Assembly: GCF_014224355.1 (NCBI RefSeq)
Contig: NZ_VNWP01000005.1
Coordinates: 165,207-229,206 of the forward strand
Source of the DNA: Synechococcus sp. BSA11S
GTDB taxonomy: Bacteria > Cyanobacteriota > Cyanobacteriia > PCC-6307 > Cyanobiaceae
Direction of reading: 5' to 3'
Length of the DNA: 64,000 bases
This document shows positions 58,820 to 64,000 of this stretch, one piece after another (the first letter of the stretch is position 1; each line of letters starts with the position of its first letter). The notes below the pieces were generated by a model. The model was not told the origin of the DNA, searched no databases, and was given only the letters and a program-made list of their open reading frames with translations. A program made the position numbers and the translations under genes.

Positions 58820-59806
58820 ATGTGCGTTGAACGCATGGCTCAGGCTTCAGGCCCACGGCTGATGGATCGTTTCCGGGAGGAGATGCAGGTGAGGCATTAC
58901 GCCCGGCGCACGATCACCAGCTATGCCCAGTGGGTGAAACGCTTCCTGCGCTTTCACGGCATGCGGCATCCGAGGGAGATGGGCGAAGAGGAGATCAATG
59001 CCTTCCTGTCTCATCTGGCTACGGAGGGTCAGGTGAGTGCTTCCACGCAGAACCAGGCGCTGTCGGCCTTGTTGTTTCTCTACAGGCAGGTGCTGGGCGG
59101 TGATGTAGGGAACCTGGAGGGGGTGGTTCGCGCCAGGCAGCGCAAGCGATTGCCGGTGGTGCTCACGGTGGCTGAGGTGAAGGCGGTGCTGAGTCAGCTC
59201 GAAGGTGTCGAGCAGCTCGTGGCGCAGCTGTTGTACGGCAGCGGCCTGCGGCTGATGGAAGCCCTGCGGTTACGCGTCAAGGATGTGGACTGCCAAACCC
59301 GGCAGCTGACCGTCCGCAGCGGAAAGGGTGATAAGGACCGCGTCACCGTGCTTCCAGCCAGTCTGGTGGAGTCCATCCAGGCCCATCTGCTGGATGTCCA
59401 GGAGATACACCGGGCGGATCTGGCGGCCGGGTGGGGCCGTGTGATGTTGCCCATGGCACTGGGACGCAAGTATCCGAACGCAGCTTCAGAGTGGGCCTGG
59501 CAATGGGTGTTTCCGCAGGCTCATCGATGGCGTGATCAGAAGAATCGAACCGAAGGCAGGCACCACATCGACCCATCCCTGATACAGAAGGCCGTGAAAA
59601 GAGCCATGCTTAGCGCAGGAATCAGCAAGCAGGCCAGTTGTCACACATTTCGGCATTCGTTTGCCACCCACCTGCTGGAGCGTGGCCATGACATTCGAAC
59701 TATTCAGGAGTTGCTTGGACATAGTGACGTGAAGACGACCATGATCTATACGCATGTGCTGAATCGCGGCCCCTGTGGGGTGATGAGCCCAGCAGACCTT
59801 TTGTAG
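58820..59806 (+). CDS. intI: Integron integrase (IntI-type tyrosine recombinase)
   Basis: A 328-residue tyrosine recombinase. Catalytic residues: R144 ([14 protein letters not shown]), H275 and R278 ([14 protein letters not shown]), H301 (LLGHSDV) and Y310 ([10 protein letters not shown]). The stretch at 218-250 ([18 protein letters not shown], then RTEGRHH) is the additional domain found only in integron integrases, and the ending [16 protein letters not shown] is the family's usual close. It recombines folded single-stranded attC sites with attI. Possible later starts are Met6 (58835) or Met15 (58862). Its GC and codon use are near chromosomal average, unlike the cassettes. Confidence 0.92.
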   Translation: MCVERMAQASGPRLMDRFREEMQVRHYARRTITSYAQWVKRFLRFHGMRHPREMGEEEINAFLSHLATEGQVSASTQNQALSALLFLYRQVLGGDVGNLEGVVRARQRKRLPVVLTVAEVKAVLSQLEGVEQLVAQLLYGSGLRLMEALRLRVKDVDCQTRQLTVRSGKGDKDRVTVLPASLVESIQAHLLDVQEIHRADLAAGWGRVMLPMALGRKYPNAASEWAWQWVFPQAHRWRDQKNRTEGRHHIDPSLIQKAVKRAMLSAGISKQASCHTFRHSFATHLLERGHDIRTIQELLGHSDVKTTMIYTHVLNRGPCGVMSPADLL

Positions 59807-60064
59807 CGAAATAAACATTTGGTTCTCGGATCTGCCTAAGTTCCCGTGAGGGATGGGGCAATGCCAGAAAGGGCCTTATGCTGGAAGGGATTTCAGCTAT
59901 CGGATAGGGGGATCTTAGGGTTCTTATGCGGCCACTGGGACTGGGCAGGGGGTGGATACCGGACCCGTCGAAATACTGTTAGTTTGACCTTGCAAAGCCC
60001 TTGATGCAGGTTCTCTTGGTGGGGTGCCTGGGTTTCAGGTTACAGTGGGCTTAGGAGGTGTGTC
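59807..60064 (+). other. Integron head region, candidate attI
   Basis: A 258-bp gap between intI and the first cassette gene. It has no ORF. The sequence ACTGTTAGTTTGACC at about 59975-59989 contains a GTTAGTT resembling the GTTRRRY crossover site and is the best candidate for the attI/cassette-1 junction (GTT at 59978-59980). Weak evidence: no second attI element was recognised. Confidence 0.35.
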
Positions 60065-60373
60065 ATGTCAGTCCTTATTGACGAGAAGCTAGAGGAGATC
60101 GCCGCAGCTTGCAAGCGATATGGGATTGAGCGTCTGTTTGTCTTTGGCTCAGCTTTGAGAGAGGACTTTAGGCCTGGAGAGAGCGATATTGACCTTCTTG
60201 TTGAGTTTGGCCCACTGGATATCACCAAGCGATTCCATGTTTACCTTGACGCTCGCGAGGCGTTCAGGAATATCTTTCAGTCTGACGTTGACTTGGTGAT
60301 GCAGGGAGCGGTGAAGAATAAAGTTATTGCAGGCGAGATTGATCGTACAAAGCAGCTGGTTTATGGCGCGTGA
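60065..60373 (+). CDS. MntA-like nucleotidyltransferase antitoxin
   Basis: A 102-residue minimal nucleotidyltransferase. The core is LFVFGSALREDFRPGESDIDLLVEF with the GS...DxD active site. MntA-type antitoxins attach AMP to a tyrosine on the HEPN toxin HepT and silence it. It overlaps hepT by 11 bp, the normal coupled order. It is cassette 1 of the integron. AT-richer than the core chromosome. Confidence 0.9.
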   Translation: MSVLIDEKLEEIAAACKRYGIERLFVFGSALREDFRPGESDIDLLVEFGPLDITKRFHVYLDAREAFRNIFQSDVDLVMQGAVKNKVIAGEIDRTKQLVYGA

Positions 60374-60716
60374 TCAATCCGCCTATTTGCAGGATGTCCT
60401 TGATGCCTGCAATTCGATTGAAGACGTCATGAGCGGCGTCTCGTTGGAGGACTACCGAAGCACGCGTGCCGTGAGATCTGCTGTCGAGCGAGAGTTCATC
60501 ATTATTGGTGAGGCCCTTAGAAGGGTCAGAAGCCTTGATGAAACGCTGTTTAGCTCCATATCCAATTCTCGTGCGATCGTTGATTTTCGAAACCTGCTTG
60601 CTCATGACTATGGAGCAGTTGATGACGATGCAGTTTTCGGGCTTATCTACTCAGACCTGATCGTGCTGAAGGCGGAGGTCAGCGAGTTGTTGGATGACTG
60701 TCATGACGCAAACTAA
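60363..60716 (+). CDS. HepT-like HEPN toxin
   Basis: A 117-residue HEPN-domain protein starting MARDQSAYLQDVLDA. The RNase motif R-x4-H-x-Y is seen as RNLLAHDY, and that Tyr is the residue MntA modifies by AMPylation. HEPN dimers act as metal-independent RNases. The stop codon TAA lies inside the 5' arm of the following attC site (AACTAAC at 60711-60717), as in many compact cassettes. Confidence 0.88.
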   Translation: MARDQSAYLQDVLDACNSIEDVMSGVSLEDYRSTRAVRSAVEREFIIIGEALRRVRSLDETLFSSISNSRAIVDFRNLLAHDYGAVDDDAVFGLIYSDLIVLKAEVSELLDDCHDAN

Positions 60717-60799
60717 CCATGCCATTCACCTGAGCCGCATCCGTGGCGTTTCTGATTCCTGCCCGAGCTCGCTGCGGCCAGGTGATGGCAGCGTTAGCT
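60711..60799 (+). repeat. attC site 1
   Basis: An 89-bp imperfect palindrome between the hepT stop and the next cassette. The 5' arm CTAAC-CA-TGCCAT(T)CACCTG(A)GCCGCA pairs with the 3' arm TGCGGC-CAGGTG-ATGGCA-GC-GTTAG. The two bracketed bases are extrahelical, on the 5' arm, the signature that sets attC orientation. The crossover triplets are AAC (60715-60717) and GTT (60793-60795). Confidence 0.85.
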
Positions 60800-60837
60800 G
60801 TCATCCCTTAGCATAATCTGAAGCAGAACTTCTTACC

Positions 60838-62352
60838 ATGAAACTCAGCAGACTTGGCTTAAGCTCCGCGCTCACGTCCTTGATAGTTTTATCCGCGTCT
60901 GCCTCGGTTTCAGCACAGGAACCAAAATATAAGGCTGATGTCCCGGCATCGGTCACAACGCCGGACAAGGTTCAAACAGAACTTCTTGGCGAACTTGAGT
61001 TCGTTGACGGCATGCCGAGCAAAGCCACCGTCAAGAAGGCCTACGATTTCCTTGACTTTTCCCGTGGCACGCAAGCTTTCCTCGATGGCATACCTGCTGC
61101 ATCGATTTATGCGCTGTTGGAAGGTTTCAAGAAAGCAGGTGTCAGCCCGGGAGATCTAGGCATTTTCGAGAATCTGATGGATGCCCGATCTCTGTTCCTA
61201 ACACCTAACTCAACAACCGTTTACGCCATGGCAGAGGTAAACGTCAAAGATGGGCCTATCGTCGTGATTATCCCGCCAGGCGTTTTAGGACCAGTTGATG
61301 ACGCTTATTTCCGCTTTGTCACGGATGTCGGTGCGACCGGTCCGGATCAGGGCAAAGGGGGTAAGCACCTCTTTGTGCATCGTGACTACAAAGGAGCCAT
61401 TCCCGAAGGCTACTTTGTTCAGCGCACACCGAGTTACCGTAACTTGATGTTCTTCCGTGCGTTCGTCAAAGATGGCGATTTGAAGTCTGCGGCCGATGGC
61501 GTGAAGGCACGCTTCCGGATGTATCCGCTGGCGAAGGCGGTCAGCCCACCCCAACAGCGTTTCGTGAACTTGTCGGGCAAGCAGATGAACACCGTCCACG
61601 CCAACAACTTTCAATTCTTCGAAGAACTGAATGCTGTCATCCAGTACGAGCCGGCCGACTCATTTGACCCGGAACTAGTCGGACTCTTCGCCTCGATCGG
61701 TATCAAAAAGGGCGAGCCCTTCGCGCCCGACGCACGAATGAGAAAAATCCTTACCGAAGCGGTTGCCGTGGGAAATGCCACCGCACGTGCCCTGAGTTTT
61801 GCACCGCGCAAGCAAAGCGTATTCTTCTATCCGGATCGGAAGTGGACATCACCGTTTGCCGGTATGAGCTCAGAGTTTCTAAACAACGGGGAACGCGTAC
61901 TTGATGACCGCATTTTCTTCCACTACGTAGCAACAGGAATTACTCCGGCCATGGCCGCGCCAAAGGTGGGCACCGGCTCCGTCTACGCATTTGCCGCGCA
62001 GGACTCTACGGGCGAATACCTCGATGGCGGCAAGACCTATTCGGTCACACTGCCGGGCCCGGTTCCGGTCAATAACTTCTGGTCGTTCATGGTCTACTCC
62101 GGGCAGCACCGTTCGATGCTCGAGACTGATCAAAAGCTGGCCGGCCTCGACAGCAACAACCCGTCTTTGAAGGCGAATTCCGACGGTTCCTATACCGTGT
62201 GGTTTGGACCCAAGGCTCCGAAAGGCAACGAGGGTAACTGGATCCAGACGATGCCGGACAAGAGCTACAACGTTCTGCTGCGTCTCTACGGGCCGCTTCG
62301 GCCATGGTTCGACAAGACCTGGAAGCCCGGCGATTTCCAGCTAGTGAAGTGA
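60838..62352 (+). CDS. Exported DUF1254/DUF1214 protein
   Basis: A 504-residue protein with a signal peptide (SALTSLIVLSASASVSA, cleaved near residue 26). The DUF1254 domain is in the first half (VDGMPSKATVKKAYDFLDFSRGTQAFL, NLMDARSLFLTPNSTTVYA, GPVDDAYFRFVTDVGATGPD) and DUF1214 in the second (VPVNNFWSFMVYSGQHRSMLE, LKANSDGSYTVWFGPKAPKGNEGNW). Such proteins are periplasmic and of unknown function. It occupies cassette 2 alone, flanked by attC sites 1 and 2, and lacks an obvious toxin or antitoxin partner. Base composition differs from the core. Confidence 0.9.
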   Translation: MKLSRLGLSSALTSLIVLSASASVSAQEPKYKADVPASVTTPDKVQTELLGELEFVDGMPSKATVKKAYDFLDFSRGTQAFLDGIPAASIYALLEGFKKAGVSPGDLGIFENLMDARSLFLTPNSTTVYAMAEVNVKDGPIVVIIPPGVLGPVDDAYFRFVTDVGATGPDQGKGGKHLFVHRDYKGAIPEGYFVQRTPSYRNLMFFRAFVKDGDLKSAADGVKARFRMYPLAKAVSPPQQRFVNLSGKQMNTVHANNFQFFEELNAVIQYEPADSFDPELVGLFASIGIKKGEPFAPDARMRKILTEAVAVGNATARALSFAPRKQSVFFYPDRKWTSPFAGMSSEFLNNGERVLDDRIFFHYVATGITPAMAAPKVGTGSVYAFAAQDSTGEYLDGGKTYSVTLPGPVPVNNFWSFMVYSGQHRSMLETDQKLAGLDSNNPSLKANSDGSYTVWFGPKAPKGNEGNWIQTMPDKSYNVLLRLYGPLRPWFDKTWKPGDFQLVK

Positions 62353-62392
62353 TTTGTGCTTCTACATCATGAGCAGTTCATCTCAATCAGAC

Positions 62393-62478
62393 AGCTAACA
62401 TCCAGATGCAGAAGACGGGAGCGAAGGCTGCATTCTCGCCAGTTGCTTCTTTCCCGCTTCTGATCTGGGGCGTTAGAA
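62393..62478 (+). repeat. attC site 2
   Basis: An 86-bp imperfect palindrome. The 5' arm CTAAC-ATC-CAGAT(G)CAGAAG(A)CGGG pairs with CCCG-CTTCTG-ATCTG-GGGC-GTTAG. Again the two unpaired bases are on the 5' arm. AAC is at 62397-62399 and GTT at 62472-62474. It closely resembles site 3 in arm sequence. Confidence 0.87.
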
Positions 62479-62545
62479 GGATCAAGGGAAAGCCAGGCAC
62501 TTCAACGTCTTGACGTTTTGGCGTCAAAGGGGCTAGTGTCGGAGC

Positions 62546-62776
62546 ATGGATGAAACAAAACGGGCCACCATCTACTTCGACGCGGAAGTTCATCGTGCAC
62601 TGCGCCTAAGAGCTGCTGCATGTAGCCGGTCAATATCGGACATGGTCAATGAAGCAGTGCGAATGGCATTGGCAGAAGATGCTGATGATTTGAGAGATGC
62701 CGATCAGAGGCAAGATGAGCCAAGCTTTAGCTTCGAAGAGCTTGTCACAAGTCTGAGGAATAGTGGTCGACTATAG
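62546..62776 (+). CDS. Ribbon-helix-helix antitoxin
   Basis: A 76-residue protein. The N-terminal RHH fold (RATIYFDAEVHRALRLRAAACSRSISDMVNEAVRMAL) binds DNA and represses the operon; the acidic tail DADQRQDEPSFSFEELVTSL would cover the toxin. It overlaps the downstream RelE gene by 14 bp, the usual coupled arrangement. Cassette 3 antitoxin. Confidence 0.85.
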   Translation: MDETKRATIYFDAEVHRALRLRAAACSRSISDMVNEAVRMALAEDADDLRDADQRQDEPSFSFEELVTSLRNSGRL

Positions 62777-63026
62777 CCTCTCGATTAAGCCATCAGCCGC
62801 CAAAGAATTACAGGCTTTATCAGACAAGTCAACGCTCAAACGATTGATTGAGAAGATCAAAACACTTGCAACTCGGCCACGCCCACTAGGCGCTGAAAAG
62901 CTTGCGGGCAGACCTAGGCTCTATCGAGTTCGCCAAGGGAACTATCGCGTCATTTACTCTGTCGATGATGAAACGCGAGTTGTCGTCGTTGTGAAGGTTG
63001 GCCACAGAAGAGATGTCTACAAATGA
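62763..63026 (+). CDS. RelE/ParE-type toxin
   Basis: An 87-residue toxin from a GTG at 62763. The RelE fold is shown by KPSAAKELQALSDKSTLKRLIEKIKTLATRPRP and GRPRLYRVRQGNYRVIYSVDDETRVVVVVKVGHRRDVYK, the last segment with the basic catalytic or ribosome-binding residues (RxxxYK-like). Probably a ribosome-dependent mRNA interferase or gyrase poison. Cassette 3 toxin. Confidence 0.88.
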   Translation: MVDYSLSIKPSAAKELQALSDKSTLKRLIEKIKTLATRPRPLGAEKLAGRPRLYRVRQGNYRVIYSVDDETRVVVVVKVGHRRDVYK

Positions 63027-63033
63027 GTAGACC

Positions 63034-63118
63034 TTCTAACATCAAGATACAGAAGGCGGGAGCGGAGGGTATCGCCTATGCCAGACTCACTGCCCGCTTC
63101 TGATCTGGAGCGTTCGAA
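63034..63118 (+). repeat. attC site 3
   Basis: An 85-bp imperfect palindrome just after the relE stop. The 5' arm TCTAAC-ATCA-AGAT(A)CAGAAG(G)CGGG pairs with CCCG-CTTCTG-ATCT-GGAGC-GTTCGA. Bulged bases are again on the 5' arm. AAC is at 63038-63040, GTT at 63112-63114. Arm sequence is shared with site 2. Confidence 0.87.
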
Positions 63119-63190
63119 GGATGTGTGGACCTTGTCGTGACCCAGCAAGGCAACGTTGCCCATTCGTAGCCAAGAGGCTACAGTTGTCGG

Positions 63191-63493
63191 ATGGTTGAAG
63201 CCCGCCAGACAGAGCGGTTCGTCCGATGGCTTGCGGGTCTCCGTGATCTGAGGGCCCGAGCGAAGGTTCTGGCCAGGATCGAGCGCCTCATCGGTGGCAA
63301 TCCTGGTGACGTCAAGCCCGTTGGGGCGGGCGTGTCGGAGTTGCGGATCAACTACGGCCCTGGATACAGGGTCTACTACCTGCAGAGGGGAAACAAGTTG
63401 ATCATCCTTTTGGCTGGCGGAGATAAGAGCTCACAAGCCAAGGACATTGATGAGGCCCTTCTGTTGGCAGCCAACCTGACGGAGGAAACCTGA
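63191..63493 (+). CDS. HigB-like toxin of the RelE/ParE superfamily
   Basis: A 100-residue protein with the addiction-module killer pattern: EARQTERFVRWLAGLRDLRARAKVLARIERLIGGNPGDVKPVGAGVSELRINYGPGYRVYYLQRGNKLIILLAGGDKSSQAKDID. The GVSELRINYGPGYRVYY block is diagnostic of the HigB-type killer subfamily. It abuts the antitoxin (shared base at 63493), the reverse order of the MntA cassette. Cassette 4. Confidence 0.88.
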   Translation: MVEARQTERFVRWLAGLRDLRARAKVLARIERLIGGNPGDVKPVGAGVSELRINYGPGYRVYYLQRGNKLIILLAGGDKSSQAKDIDEALLLAANLTEET

Positions 63494-63801
63494 TGAAAAC
63501 CACGACCACCCTCTACGACGTCGCCGAGTATCTCCGAACACCTGAGGAGATGGCGGCCTACCTGGAAGCCTGCATTGAGGAGGCGGATGGAGATGCTGCC
63601 TTCATTGCCAAAGCCCTGGGCGACATCGCGCGGGCCCAGGGGATGACCCAGGTGGCCAGAGACTCGGGGCTTTCCCGGGAGAGCCTCTACAAAGCCTTGT
63701 CTGGAGAGCGCAGTCCGAGCTTTGACACCATCCTGAAGGTGGTCACGGCCCTTGGTCTGAAGTTGAGCGCGAGTGTGAGAAGCGAAGCGGAGGTGACTTG
63801 A
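63493..63801 (+). CDS. HigA-like antitoxin with XRE domain
   Basis: A 102-residue helix-turn-helix protein: YDVAEYLRTPEEMAAYLEACIEEADGDAAFIAKALGDIARAQGMTQVARDSGLSRESLYKALSGERSPSFDTILKVVTALGLKL. The XRE domain lies in the second half and would autoregulate the pair. Its start overlaps the toxin gene end by one base (ATGA-like). No attC is complete after it: an insertion sequence appears to begin. Confidence 0.9.
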   Translation: MKTTTTLYDVAEYLRTPEEMAAYLEACIEEADGDAAFIAKALGDIARAQGMTQVARDSGLSRESLYKALSGERSPSFDTILKVVTALGLKLSASVRSEAEVT

Positions 63802-63868
63802 GCTTTGAAGATGAGGCGTAGGTCCGCAAACGCTGCCTCTGGAGATGCGACCCCTTCGAACAACCCCC

Positions 63869-63927
63869 TGGAGCCCCCGCTCCCAGCGAAGTTGTCCCCT
63901 CGGTCCGCCCGCCCCCCGGGGGCTCCA
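63869..63927. repeat. Inverted repeat near insertion sequence end
   Basis: TGGAGCCCCCG at 63869-63879 and CGGGGGCTCCA at 63917-63927 are an 11-bp perfect inverted pair separated by 37 bp. It sits just upstream of the transposase start and could be a hairpin of the left end of an IS. The true terminal repeat cannot be judged without the right end. Confidence 0.4.
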
Positions 63928-63937
63928 CCCAGGACTG

Positions 63938-64000
63938 ATGAAACCGCCGTATGACGCCGCCGTGCGAGCCGCGATCCGCAAGCGGATGAGCCCGCCCAAC
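63938..64000 (+). mobile_element. Start of an IS transposase gene (partial)
   Basis: The frame begins MKPPYDAAVRAAIRKRMSPP at ATG 63938 and runs off the window. This N-terminus is one I recall from OrfA-type helix-turn-helix transposase subunits of IS elements in cyanobacteria and proteobacteria. Only 21 codons are visible, so the family (IS3-like or related) is not settled. Confidence 0.6.

Noticed and set aside
60711..63118. CRISPR array
   Set aside because: The repeated palindromes are 85-89 bp, spaced by whole genes, and have attC architecture rather than short identical repeats.

Overview
The window is a GC-rich bacterial chromosome segment that I read as a picocyanobacterium of the Cyanobium / alpha-Synechococcus type. 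The sequence-level reasons are a paired set of flavodiiron proteins of Flv1 and Flv3 type, the bicarbonate transporter SbtA with its PII-like partner SbtB, a CPA2 antiporter resembling thylakoid NhaS3, a UbiC-like chorismate lyase, DesC-type desaturases, and many short hypothetical genes of the kind seen in Synechococcus/Cyanobium.

Layout. 1-7 kb: an edge-truncated lipoprotein solute-binding gene, an SDR, a decayed methyltransferase, small conserved genes, an Fe(II)/2OG oxygenase and valS. 7-13 kb: an accessory stretch with lower-GC or broken genes (a methyltransferase, an arylsulfatase pseudogene, cytochrome b561, HxlR/CDGSH, a frameshifted DUF5996 gene). 13-16 kb: a VOC - cytochrome b - molybdopterin oxidoreductase operon and a DedA/TVP38 protein. 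15.6-22 kb: two exported paralogues flank a secreted phosphoesterase with RTX repeats and a choice-of-anchor-I beta-propeller. 22-45 kb: mostly housekeeping (ligA, sprT-like, UbiC-like, mnmG, dnaB, rplI, two desaturases, gcvH-gcvP, pirin). 45.5-51 kb: nitrogen and electron-sink genes (FNT channel with a GTA-N8-TAC site, cynS, flv3-flv1). 51.5-57.8 kb: Na+/H+ antiporter, sbtA-sbtB, hsp20, MEKHLA and SWIM proteins.

The most notable region is 58.8-64.0 kb. A tyrosine recombinase carrying the extra domain specific to integron integrases (IntI) is followed by four gene cassettes. Three attC-like sites separate them, each an imperfect palindrome with AAC/GTT ends and extrahelical bases on its 5' arm. 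Three cassettes are toxin-antitoxin pairs (MntA/HepT, RHH/RelE, HigB/HigA-like) and one encodes an exported DUF1254/DUF1214 protein. The last cassette runs into what looks like the left end of an insertion sequence at the window edge. The integrase reads in the same direction as the cassettes, the reverse of the usual integron layout. I regard this sedentary-type integron as the main discovery candidate.

Functionally the core genes fit a phototroph managing inorganic carbon (SbtA/B), electron overflow (Flv1/3), ion balance (NhaS3-like), nitrogen from nitrite and cyanate (FNT, CynS) and phosphorus from organic esters (RTX nucleotidase). All functional names are from my own recognition of sequence motifs; no database search was run.
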